DNA of 64,000 nucleotides from Cymbomonas tetramitiformis (Eukaryota; Chlorophyta; Pyramimonadophyceae; Pyramimonadales; Pyramimonadaceae), in assembly GCA_001247695.2 (NCBI GenBank), contig LGRX02026965.1, forward strand, positions 1 to 64,000. The letters run 5' to 3'. The position numbers were made by a program, and so were the translations under genes. This document shows positions 38,538-50,703 of this stretch, one piece after another (positions within the stretch are counted from its first letter, which is position 1; every line of letters begins with the position of its first letter). Under the pieces are notes generated by a model that was not told the origin of the DNA, did no database searches, and saw only the letters and a program-made list of their open reading frames with translations.

Positions 38538-39555
38538 AGCTTCGGGATTTTTTTTGGGTGTTCTCTTGACGGTCGGAGACCCTATCTTCCGTATCGTAGT
38601 ACCCTTAGGACCTAAACTTAGTGCCAATATGCGCCACGTACCGTATATCGTCATATAATGCATATATCCAATGCATTTGTACAAGGCACCCTACCATTTT
38701 TGGGTTGCAACTCTTGAAGGACGGTGATAAATACCTCTTATCTTTTCATAATTTTTATCCAATCGAATTTGGCGTCTGACAAGCTTGTCGACCTACCAAT
38801 TTGAACCCTAACATAATATCCAATAATGCGCAAAAGATTGTGCACGTTTTCGACACATATTGGTTCATATATACACCTTGAAGTTTGGGTTTGGGGTTGA
38901 AACCCTATCTTTTTGCTAGATTTCACACCTTATTTCTAGGACGGGAATCTGCCCTCGATGTGCAAATACGAGTGAGGATATACTAAAATTTTCATCCTGG
39001 ATATAACCTCTGCAAAAAAGTTCATATATTCAAATTTTATTATCATACTTATCATTTGCTAAGTCACTTCCACCGGCATAGGTCCCCTACGACCTTGCAA
39101 TTGGCCTCGTTCCTACTAGCCTTCACAAGCCGTTTCTGCAGTCTGCGAGACTTGCCCTTATAGGACCACCGCGCTTCAGTCGCGTGCGTCCTCTTCTCAT
39201 CCATCACCTCGTCCAAAATCTGCATGGTCGCCGATGGATCAATCCCAAACCTCCTACAAAGCTCCTGTCGGTATCGATGGCCCACGTTCTTCCTCGTACT
39301 CGGGCCTGCTCAACCGGATTGCCCTCGGGCAAATTCGAATGGGACATTTATACGATGTGAAACCCCTTTCACATTCTAGGTCTACATACTTAGTGGGATT
39401 AAATCCGAATTTATAAGTTCCAGATCACGATTTAAAGTAACGGGCGGTGTTTCCGAGGAATAATGTTGGGTATCATTTGAAGGTATTTTAAAGGCCAAGC
39501 TCATAGAGCGCTCAAATAGCGCTCGGTCGCACCGCAAACCGCTTTACATTCTTTA

Positions 39556-39582
39556 AAAACCCCTCACTTTTGAGGGGGTTTT
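39556..39582. repeat. Terminator-like hairpin with T-run
   Basis: AAAACCCCTCA, loop CTTT, TGAGGGGGTTTT. The shape resembles a rho-independent terminator, but there is no bacterial-type gene beside it, so function is unknown. Confidence 0.6.
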
Positions 39583-40389
39583 AACTTCGCTTTCACCGCT
39601 TTCAAAGGGGAAACAAAGGGGGGAAACATGATGCCTGTGTACGATTCATGCCAGCATGGTGTGCATCAAGGGCGTTTTAATTGGGTGCCATGCGCTGCAG
39701 CGGTGTAGGATCCACGTAAACAGACGCCTTCCACACGGCGTTTTTGTGATGAATATTAGTAGGTTTTGGACAGGGTTTATACATTAATAACATGTTTTGA
39801 GGATGATTAGTACATTATTCACACGGAACGGCATGTTCAGAGGATATTCTTTATATTACCATCGCAACGGCCTACACCCTCGTGCATACACGGCTGACAT
39901 TGCTCTAAAAACTCCAAATATTAAGTATGAGGCACCTGAAGCAAAATATTCCTTCCGTATCTATATTCCATTCGTACTATTGGCGAGTCGAGGTCCTAAA
40001 TATCAGACGTCCAACATGTCTATCGATGTGGCGCAATAAACTGCCGTTTCTGTGTATCAGTCTAAAGCTATATAAATGCATCCATCTCAACCGTCAAATA
40101 AAATTATTATAATGTCTATTTCAATCCTGCGTACAGTAATAAAGTGAAAATCCAAAAATCTCGGGTAGCGTAAGCTGCATTTGGTATGGAATGGCATTTA
40201 TACAAAACTTTTGGGTCAAGTAAGATAGCGAGAGACAAACAGACGCAAACACTAACCTGCTTAACGTTCGGAGCTCTGGACAGTAACCGTAAGTCACTGT
40301 TCAGCGGCAGTTAAGTTCGGTATACTAACGTATACCGAAGACAGCATAATTTTGCATATTTCTTCTAATACGTGTTAGGAAGAACATAT

Positions 40390-40920
40390 TTTTCGCGCGA
40401 GCAAGATCCGTTTAGAATCTAGGATGCTGGGCGGTTCTTATGGGGGGAAGGGGGGTAATGGGCGCGCATCGGGCCAGCCATCTCGCAACGGAGACGCATA
40501 CTGCAAAGCATGCGCATATCACGCATATCATATGCACGTTAGAAACTAATTTTGAGCATGCGAAGCGCACTTTCACGTCTAGCGGAAACGCGGATGTGAA
40601 CCACATCCACGTTTCCGCTAGGGTTTCTCCCCTCATCCGCGCGCTCCCTTGCAAGCATCGGATGAGGGAAGCACTAGCAAAAATAGTATTTCATATGTGT
40701 TATCTTCCCTAAATAAATTGCACATACTGAACGGTCAACCCCACATCTTGCTGTGGGCTGGCGCGTCCATTTGGGCATAGCGGGCGGAATTTCAGGAATT
40801 TGAAACCCGCAATATTTGCGCTATAATATATCATTCTTCACGAAACGAGTACCCATATATTAAGTAGGAATATGTGATAATATTTTATAGCAAAAGATTG
40901 CTTAGATTGATATACCGTCT
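40390..40920 (+). repeat. Dispersed repeat A, copy 2
   Basis: Matches 6595-7000 block by block but carries about 130 extra bases near 40495-40625, including a 19-bp-stem hairpin at 40579-40621 (CTAGCGGAAACG on the left arm, CGTTTCCGCTAG on the right). Confidence 0.7.
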
Positions 40921-41453
40921 CAGAGATATTTGCATCGCTGGACATGGGCAGCGCGAGAGAAAGCGTTCCGCCTTACGTAAGTTAAAACCACATACTTGTA
41001 TTTAACAAATCGCAATTATCAGATTCCCCACCTGACCGCTGACGAAAGCAATTCCCCGTTCGCGTTTCGCGTTCCCCATTCGCATTGATGTTGGCGGTCT
41101 CAGATGGCGACATGACGATGAGCAAAGAGGCGACACGCCAGAAGCCACCGACTGTCAGTGTCACTGTGACTGCCACGTCATATCATTAGGATGGGACGCA
41201 ATTTTCATGGCCAGATATTTACGGCATCTTTTTATATTTTCATTCCCTGCATCGCGGCCAGATCATTGGTTCGAAAGTATACAACAGTTCTTTATTGGTT
41301 CAGTAGAGTGACAAGGCAGTTTTTCTCAACAGAGTCGGTTTGCGACGAGTGAATATCAAAATATCCCCCGAGTCTTTCATGACGTGTTATCTACGTGGCA
41401 ATAAAAGTTCAATGCGAAAGTGCTCCTCATGAGAAGTGCCCCCGTCGGATTTG

Positions 41454-41487
41454 AATGTGACTTTCATCGATGTGAAAGTCACATTCG
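41454..41487. repeat. Palindromic hairpin overlapping the end of the candidate gene
   Basis: GAATGTGACTTTCA, loop TCGATG, TGAAAGTCACATTC: a perfect 14-bp stem. It overlaps the stop codon of the minus-strand ORF ending at 41479. Confidence 0.9.
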
Positions 41488-42598
41488 TATCTGCCCGATG
41501 GCAATCCCCCCGAGCGGGCCCGAGTAGTACCCAGCGGGCTCGTCTCGCACCAGGAACTTGCCGTGCGGCAAGTGGATTTGCCAATTGGGCTTGGAGGACT
41601 CCACGCCACACCAAAAGTAAAAGGAGCCATCGGGTCGAGGTTCACGGTACCGTCGGCATGCCGCGTGGGTGGGGTCGATGTCGTTAAAGGCGTGGTCGAC
41701 AATGTAGAACAAGGCCCCACGGATCCACTCGACCTTCTCGTAATCCGTCTCGAAGCCGGGAATATCCTCGATCACCGCGACGGACTTGATGACATGCCGA
41801 TAGACCTTGTTTGATCTAATGCGATTGGAGTGGTAGCAATAGGGGGATGGGATACCGCAGCTTCCCGATCACTTGCAATCTGTCGGACCGATGAGGAGAT
41901 AACAGGTCTGCCCTCAATCAGCAAGGTAAGGGGGTAGGTTCAATTATGTCGCTGACTGGAGGGGCCTCAACAGGAAGAGCCAAGGATGCCCATTCATTTT
42001 ATTGTGTTTGCTCATCGCGCGCAGCCTCCCTGCGTAAATTTATTCTCTCCATCTTCTCTTGGTTCAGTTTGCGCTTCCTCCCAACAGGCATGGTTGCGTT
42101 CTACGTAGAAAGTAAGAAATATGACAGTCACGCAGTGCCACACAGTCAGCGCTCCTTGTACCCACAGTATCCACCCTTCTTCGGGTCGATTTCTGGCCAA
42201 ATAGCCCTCACAGCATTGTTTCTCCACCCGCGAAGGATGAGGGGCGCGTTTCCTCTTCCCTCTCGGCGTGGGAGAACGAAGAAAGACAACCAACCGTGAG
42301 CGACGAACCTGAAGGATGTCGGTCTGCGGAATAACGAGGGGACCGACATACGTACCACTTCGCGCCAGTGAGGAATCTGCGTGTAGAATATTCTTCTGGT
42401 CAAGTCGCCCTCTTCCTTAGCAAACTCGCGACTACTAACATCATCTATGATGGCCTGGACGTCTGACTGGGTGGGCTTGTCCGGTATCGGGCAAAGTTCG
42501 GCATATGCCACTAGGAGGTCTACGGGTTCACTGATTGCAAGCGGCTCGGGAAATTCCAGTAGGGTATTCTCATCTCTCTTCCGCTTATTATCAATCAT
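41479..42598 (-). CDS. Unrecognised small gene, probably two or three exons
   Basis: First exon 42356-42598 on the minus strand: ATG, 81 codons (start MIDNKRKRDENTLLEF, end IPHWREV), then a good donor GTACGTATG. Final coding part 41479 to about 41850: hydrophilic-aromatic sequence with GFETDYEKVEWIRGALFY, RPDGSFYFWCGVES and YYSGPLGGIAIGQIRM before the stop. The protein-like composition is clear, yet I do not recognise the family. A middle exon (about 42150-42270, with AIWPEIDPKKGGYCG) is possible. Whether both ends belong to one gene is inferred from strand and proximity. A relic with a similar C-terminus sits at 39240-39420, so it may be transposon-derived. Confidence 0.4.
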
Positions 42599-45025
42599 AA
42601 AAACACACAGACAGGCGGTTTCGAAACTGTTCAGTCACAAAGCATAACCGTGGACCCAAAAACTAAACTAGCAACACTGTGATGGCATGCGTGCGACCGG
42701 TCAAAATTTTCGTCTCGATGTCCGCGGACCGAATTCGGTATATTCGAATATCGGGATATTGTTGGACACTCCTTGAGCATACCTACACAGGGATATAGCA
42801 CTTGTAGGGGTAATATATCCAATAAGAATACGTAATTTATCATCGAAGTATGCCGTATGCTTAACAACAAATTCTGATTTGCGACAGTTATTCGGTTTTG
42901 TCACAGAATATCGAAAATGAAACCTTACTGCACCCTACCCTAAAGTATGGCTACGCGTTTGTGCGACCTACGAGAATCCCCGCCCCGATCGTGAAATCCT
43001 GTGGACCCGACAGGACAGTACCGATGCGCGAACGGTCGCGGCCTTACGTTAGCCGAGATGACCGGCGGTGACACCCCAGCCCCAGACGCCCAGAGCCATA
43101 GCCATGAGTCGAGGCCGATCGGGATTTCGATCGGATGTGAGAGCTTTGTTTAGCGACTCGTGGCATGCGACAGAGAGACACAGAAAGACTGTGACTGCCC
43201 GTCCGTGACGTGGCGGCCGATGTTTCCCTGGTCCGTGACATGGCATCCAGCCGGACGCTGTCTACTGGTGACAACTCAATATCGTCTCGATCGCTCGCAG
43301 AATTTCGTCGAGCCTTTCCATTGGTTTCTTCTCGGTATATTGGGTTTTTTAAAGTATGGCTACGAGCTGGATATTTTTCGGGAAATGGGGGGTTGAACCC
43401 GACAAGGCATTACTGTGCGGACGGCATAAAGGTAAAAGCTCGATCGTCATGTGCACCGCCAGCCCCACTCGAAACCCTGCTCACGTGCTTGGCCAAGAAG
43501 ACGTGGAGAACCATGCGAGTTCGTGGCATCTCATGGCCACTAGACATACGTGATAAAATATGTGAATCATATTACATTTACATTAAAATGGAAGACCAAG
43601 AGTCATACAAGCGCCGTAATCCTGCTAGGCAGGCAACTGTAAACACGAGACTGCATCATTACCGAAGACCTTTATAGTATCTTGGTGAATGATTGCCGGC
43701 GCACCAATCCAAAATCGACAAATTTCGAGTTTCACATCTAGATTGTGTCCGTGGCAATCTATAAAAAGGTAAATAGGTTGATGAATCGCTAACATAAAAT
43801 GTCTATACTGTCAATAACACCCTCTCACACAGGTGCAAACCTAACTCGATTCCCATGGCACACATCTTTTAACAAGTGGCATGCTTTTAATTGGCATGGT
43901 AAGCACCAATTGTGCAAGTTTAAATGTTCTGCACACATTATTATATTACTGAGGTATTGTATCATAAATTACCGAGGCAAGGCCTTAACTTCTACAGCAC
44001 AGATATCATAGTTTGGCAATGCTTCATATTTACATTTCATCTACTGCCAACAGACCCAAGACAAGATCGCTCATAGGTCTTGTAATACAGGTTTCAACAA
44101 TCAATCCAATGATCACACATAATCCCTGAAGGAACCTAATAGGAGTGCAGCAAATCTGGCATGTCATCGAAGAGCATCCCACATATTTCCGAGTAATCCA
44201 CCTTCGAGGGTTGCAGACCTTCAATGCACACAGCTGATAAAAGAAGCTGACAAAAATATCGCTAATTTCGCAGAAGACAACACACTGTTGAGTAGTTTAT
44301 TGACGTTCAGGTCTGACTACTCCAGATTTTCTCTTTCAGCCACCATCATCAAACTTTATATCTTGTTCCTCAACACCAAAGGATTCTCCAGGCGCCCTGT
44401 ATGGCACCAGAGCCATTCAGGAAGGCGGTTTAGACCTTGAAAAAAGCCGTTCTGAAATCATTGTTCCAATATTCGGTGTAATAAACAGTTTTCACCGAGC
44501 CTCTGGGCCCTGCCATTCATTGAACCCTGGCTGCATTTGCAACAATTGGCATGGTCCTTGTTGCTGGAAGTTGCTCTAGGAATGCAGGAAATGCCTGTCG
44601 CTTCGCAATTGCTCGGTATGCGTTTGTGTGTACGCGCTTAGTGAAGTGAGAGACGCTTCATCAAACGGCATGCAAGCCAAGGATGAACGGCTGCAGGAAA
44701 CACCGTTGAGCCACCGTATAAGCATGCTCATCCCTGAACTGATTCCTTTGACAACCGGCACCCAAGCCACCAAAATGTTTGCCCGCGCTATGCACCCATG
44801 CCAGGGATCAAAGGAAATAGCACACGCTTCAAATTCATTCCCACATATATCATACCGGATTCTCTGGAGCCCCATGGAGATTGTGACCCCCTGTGTCCAA
44901 CTGAAACATCGAAATGTGCATTTGTGCTTTAGCCTTGTGACCATCTCTTTGACGACCATTCTCATGGCTAACATACGGGGTGTATGAGGCAGCATAGCAG
45001 ATAAGGCGATTGGACAGATGTATAC
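42599..45025. other. Gene-poor stretch downstream of the channel gene
   Basis: Contains copy 2 of repeat B (43185-43340). No other gene or structure recognised; it should include the 3' untranslated region of the channel gene near 44.5-45.0 kb. Confidence 0.45.
43185..43340 (+). repeat. Dispersed repeat B, copy 2
   Basis: Close match to 12500-12650, same orientation, with a few substitutions and one small indel. Confidence 0.8.
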
Positions 45026-48000
45026 TTACATTGGAGCCTGGAAGACGATAACGGAGTCTAATTTTGATACGATTGTCTTTGGGGGTGGGTTGGTGAGCAT
45101 GTATGGGTAAGGATTGTCCGTGAACATCTTGTGGCGATAAAGACCGAGCGGCAATAACTTTTTCTGTGAATACCCCGCAGATCCCACATCCACCACCCGA
45201 GTAAAATCGAAACCCTGCTGGGAAATACATCTAAATAGAAGATCGGCTATGTGCGCGTGTGTGCTTATCCTTGGACCGACTCCTTTGGCACACCGTAGCC
45301 GCAGAAGACCGGGTGCAACATGTACCCACGCCGGGGATCAAAGGATTCAGCACACACTTTGGGACACTTATCCGGATATCCGGTTCTTACTAGTGAGTAT
45401 ACATTTCGATGCAAGGAGACGGTGCACTCACCTGTCTCGTAAGGTGGGTATACATCTCGATGTACTCCTTGCCGTCCCATTTCGGATTCACCTTCATGGA
45501 GATGGGCCTGCAGCCTCCAAACCGCCCCATATCACACCCCGGATTCCGTCTCCACATATGCCGCTGCACCAGAACACCGCCCGTGGCTGCCACGGCAAAG
45601 AACTGCAAAGAGCCAGCAGAGGTGCTTGCGGCCCGAGCATGACCCCCAAGGCATGGTGGGCACATTCTACTTCGGTCCTTAAGCCCCATTCACTACCTGG
45701 CTGGAAGCCCATCGTGTTGGAGAAAACACAGGAAGTGCGGGCAGGAAGCACACACCGCGACGCTTCCCTCATGGTAGCTAGATGCTCCTTGTCCGGCTCT
45801 CTGTCAAAACACGCCCCTCGAAGCCCCTCAAAGCCCCTCAAAGCTCCTCAAAGCCCCACAAAGCCCCTCAAATGCTAAATGCCAGCGCCGGAGCCCATCT
45901 CCCTTGAGCAGGCAAAATCTCATCGATACATGGGCCCCCACACAAGGGCCTCTGCACTGAGCGCTATACGCTGAAAGATATCCAAGCTGAGGGCCAACTA
46001 TTGGCAAGAGAAAGTTGCTGAGGGCCAGATATTGGCAACACGGATAGAAGGGTTAGCGCCGATTGGTATGATTGTGTGCTTGAGGGATCAGAGTCAAAGG
46101 AAGCTCGAGGGGAAACGATTGCCAGCCCCCCCATCCCCCCTCATCATCGCAAGCAAGAGAAGGAGGAAGAAACAGTGAAATGGAGAAGGTGGGTGGGTTT
46201 TAGGGGGTGAGGCTGAGGGCACTCACGGATGACTCAGGACACCACTCTCCCCGTCGACCAACCAATTGGGCTTCAGCGTCACCATAAGCTGCACAACCTT
46301 GAGGGTATGAGGGTTGAAGTAGGCCTGCGCCATGAGCGTCTCCAGCCAGCTGGATGACACCGCCTGGCCGGCGGCGAACGCCGGCTCCAGTAAGTGCGCC
46401 ATGCTCACGTAGGCCAGCTCCATGTTCAACGGTCGGAGGTGCCGCGCCATGCTGTCGTGGAAGAGCTCCGTGACCAGCCACGTGTGGCTCCCAGAGAGGG
46501 CGATCTCGGAGTGGATGCCGAGAGCAGTCAAGATGAGCTGTCGGGCCCCAGGCACCGGGCTCAGCCAAGGCCCTCCGCACAAAACCAAAGGGTCACAGCC
46601 ATGCGGCGCGCCACGGGTGCAAGCAAGGTTCCCGGCACCGTCTCCACGCTGACCTCCGGCAGGAGTGCGCTGGTTCTGGCCTTGAAATAAGCATCTCACG
46701 TGCAACTACTTCCGGTCCCAGACTTTTGCTGTCAAGTCGGAAAACCTGGCAACCACTGTCCCTGAGCCCTTCCCCTAAGAGCAAAGTCGAGTCCTAGAGT
46801 CTAGTCGTAGAGGCTGACTTGACATCTCTTGAAGCTTCTATCTTCCTTGACACACTTCAGCCACGTGGCAATGTTTCCCAATGTCATTGGAAATGAGTAT
46901 GGAATTATGGTCCCACTGCGTGTGAGGCGCGAAGCATCCGGCTCCTCCCGCGGCTTCCTTCACTACCCGGAAGGCTGCCGGCAGAGTAGTACTGCATGCG
47001 GCCTGTGGGGCACGAAGCATTCAAGCCTGTTGCACGTTCGTGCAGAAACCTAAAGAGCCTCGAAAGAAGTCTGCCCGCGCCCAGGTGAACAGCCAGAGCA
47101 GCCAGCGTGAAAGACGAGGGTGCCAACGAACCTGCGAATCAACGTCCATCATGTCCTCGCCACCGGAGGGTGTTAGCAGCACACACAACTTGGAATAAGT
47201 GAAGTTGGTGCGGCAGAACGACTTCATGTCCAGCATGTTGCCCTGCGATCCGCCCAGACAGAACGTTGGCACACCGGTCAACCCGGTGGCACATGAAGTC
47301 GACAGAGCGGTGGGGACGATGGCAGATGGAAGGTTATAGACAGAGTGAGGGGTGTCAAGAGTGCAGACAAAATAACCATGCGTGGAAAAAAAGCGAGATG
47401 AACGATAAGGTCGCCATGCAGGAGAAGAAAAGGATGGAGACAGTCGTCATGCCGAGAAGGCGGGACCTATCTACTCCGGGCATGGTGAGAGGGAGGCTCA
47501 GAGATCCTGGGAGCCTCCATGTGGGACGCCGTCATGTTCAGCATCCCCTCCTCCCTGTGGGCTACCACGTGGCGGAGGAGAGCAAGAGGAACATAGCGTG
47601 TACGGCAACGTTACGTGCGCCTGCACGTACGCGGTGGGAGGAGGATGACACCTTCTAGCAAGGATCGGTGCAGCATTACACCGAGGAGGGTAAGGCCTTT
47701 GCCCTGTCCGATGACGCTGAAGCTGGTCGAGGAGAACTTCAGATCTGATGACGGAGATGGGCAGGGCCGCGACTCACGTCACCGGCAAGCAGGAGACGGT
47801 GCAGCCCAAGGAGTTTCTTTTTCACGTGCTCTTCGCATATATCGGGAGTGTGAGCTGGACTTGGCTTAAAGCCCATATTTCGTGCGGCGGAATCGCTATC
47901 GAATATATACAGACCAAAACCCGGATCGATACAACAAGTTCGTGGATCCGAGGACCATTATTCACTGAAACTGATAAACTCGAACTCGGACCGCCGGATA

Positions 48001-50703
48001 CTGTGAAATTGTCGGGTTGCAGTTTGCCACGTGTCAACACTGTTTTTGACACCAGGGTCAACGTCCCCTAGTTAGGCTGGTCAACGGCTAAAATGCTGTC
48101 ACGGCAAATTGGCTGGAACGAATTAGAAATAGATCTGTGAAAAGCTACTTTTCCTAAGCAAGATTCAATGTACATTAGATGCAGTTGAACGCAGAGTCAC
48201 GTTGTAACCCGGTGTGGGTTTCTTCCACCGACCGTATGGACCTACAAGATAGAGTTTCTTCCCATATGTAAGACATTGATATCCCATATATAAGACATTG
48301 ATATCGCATATATAAGACATTGATATGCCGATTCTGAAGACCAGCCACCGCGCTCCATCGGAAGATTCCACGCTCAAATGAATTTACATCGCACAGTGTT
48401 TTATGAAAACATAAGTTAAGTTAGTAAGGTGACATAACTAGTGTGTCTAGGTGACGTAACGTGTGTGTCTAAACACGCAAGGTATGACGCGCTATAGCCC
48501 CCCGCGGTGCGCCTGCGCCGACGCGGACCGCGGGATGAGCGTTAGCGAATCTGCGGTGTATGAAGCTGCGCTCAGCCTCAAGACGCTGTGACCAACTTGT
48601 GAAAGGTACGTGCCCACCAGAGGGGGGACATGTCTCTGCACGCAGCACCCAGAAGGTGCTCCGGGTGCTGCTCCTTGTGCCCGTGCAGTGGGAGCGGCAT
48701 TGGAGAAGGTGTGCGTTTTTCGAGGCTGGACTCAGAACTCCTCCGCGGTGCAGGCCTACATTGATCTGGCAGCAATGCGGGAGACGGACATACACTACTA
48801 CTTCGGGCGGTTGACACGGTCAAAACGACGGAGATTTAGTACCCTTTCTAGTACGTCTCATATTGGCATCATCTTTGATAAATGGCAAACGCGGATTTGA
48901 GCAAACGTGAAATGTTGAAATGGGAGAGCAGTCGAATTTTAGGGGCTTCAGAAACCAGAATCCGCAACTCCTGCTGCAGCTGAGACCGAATGACACACGC
49001 AGCTCCGTGGCTCTGCGCAGTGGTGCAAATGGCCACGAGCCAACGCGGTCACACGCAGCTCCGTTCCTTTTGCTTTCCCACCTCGCCCCTCCGAGGGATT
49101 CGGTGGACTTTTGACGCGTGCGTGAACACACACAGCTTTACCTCAAAGCACGATTTCAGGACGGCGGACAAAAGCATTTACTGTAAAGTATCGCACTGTC
49201 GCCTGTTTGACAAAATCAGGATTCCTGAAGAGGTGAAATATTTTTTACCTCTTTTTACGGATTTTTTTTACGCATACGGCAATCACAATTTAGACCGTAT
49301 AAAAGGGAGGATAGTTCACTTTCACTGTGGGCTCGGGGGCTCCACGCTCAGCGGAAGCTACACAGTAATAAGTAGTATTATAGTGTCTACAGTAGTACGT
49401 ATTCGTCGTAATAGTACTACCAGCCTGATAATGATACACCCCCCTGACGGTCATGACTGTTATTATAGGACCATCTAACTGTATTGAACAATAAAAGGCA
49501 GTGGGAAGGTGGATAAAAAGCGGTGTGGGGCGGGGAGAGAACACACACCAGCATGATGTAGATAGACCCCAGGAAGTTCAGCTCTCGCCACTCCCGTCTG
49601 CTGGGCTTTGTTTTGGTGAAGACGATAATTGGTGCTATTTGTCCAATAGATTCTGCTCGCCCACCCTCACTCCCAGGGCCGTCCTTCAGTCTCTCTCAGC
49701 CCTCGGCCTCCTGAAAAACCACGCTCCTGAGGCAGCCCTGAAACCTCTGAAACCAGAGTCGGCACACTCACCTCGCCCATGGCTCAGCACCCAAACTCCT
49801 GTCCTACTTTGTTTCAAAAACACAGACAACATGTATACGGCTATTGGCTCCGTGCGCCTGGATAAGATGCGAAGCATGGAGGACATGCCGCTCGACACCG
49901 CGCGCATGGCACACGCTTCCAGCAGCCAATCCTCAGCGACCCCCGCCGCCCATCACCAACATAGCCCTTCAGCGCCCCGGGAGCCCCTCACTACCAGAAC
50001 TCGCCTGATACTGGCCGAGCCGCCGCATCAGATCCTACCGTACTGGGGGCGCCACTGATGGTGAAGTGTGGGCCCCCGCATCTAAACGGACCACAGCAAA
50101 GTTGACGGCCGGGGAAGCAAAAACCAACAATTGCATCCGCGGGGTAAAATGGGGGCGGGCAGATCCAAGCAAGGCGCTCGTGGAGCCGGCATGGGGAAGC
50201 AAGCACGCACCAGATGCTCGGATATTGCTGATCAGAAAGAACAGGTCATCTACGTTATCCACAATGATCACAATGTGATCCACTAACATGGTCTGCCCTA
50301 CAATAATGGCATCATTCAGCTCCACCTCCAGTTCTCCCTCAGCTCTGAAAATCGCAGACCCATGCCCAGCAGTCCCCCGGGTTGCTTGTCAGCGTCCCAC
50401 CGCCGCGCCCTTGCTTGTCAGCGAGCTCCACCTCATCTATCCACCGCCTGGCACTGCCTCCACAAGAAAGAGAAATTCCAGCGCGGAACTAGTAGTCCGA
50501 CGATTTTCCGGCCTTTGGTAGCGCGCATTTATGCAGGGGCAGACATGACTACTGAGCATGCGGGGATCCAAAGGGGGGGGGACTTGGAGGCGAGGGTGCG
50601 GGAAGCAGTGCCTGCGCTGCTTCAAGTAGTATTTCAAGTGCTGCTCATTCAAATCCGCATCGGTCACGCCTGCAGGCTTAGCATTCCGGAAGTCCAGCAG
50701 ACC
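45026..50703 (-). CDS. Channel gene, RCK2 part and C-terminus
   Basis: Segments in order: GLLDFRNAKPAGV; a first RCK2 strand (VDHIVIIVDNVDDLFFLI); REWRELNFLGSIYIML; FCLGGSQGNMLDMKSF with LCVLLTPSGG; a 103-codon exon with LLEPAFAAGQAVSSSWLETL and AYFNPHTLKVVQLMV, the block that follows the calcium bowl in animal BK; YIEMYTHLTRQ; and a last exon with PLGLYRHKMFTDNPYPYML, TNPPP and VIVFQAPM before TAA at 45026-45028. No run of aspartates like the calcium bowl precedes LLEPAFAAG, so Ca2+ sensing through that site is not supported. The ATG-TAAGT end could also be a splice donor, so the terminus is tentative. Confidence 0.75.

Larger units (their letters stand above)
38413..41478. other. Gene-poor stretch
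   Basis: No gene with recognisable domains. It holds hairpins, copy 2 of repeat A, and at about 39240-39420 a short plus-strand ORF whose end (YSGLLNRIALGQIRM) resembles the C-terminus of the minus-strand candidate gene at 41479 (YYSGPLGGIAIGQIRM). The latter looks like a relic of the same repeated family. Confidence 0.5.
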
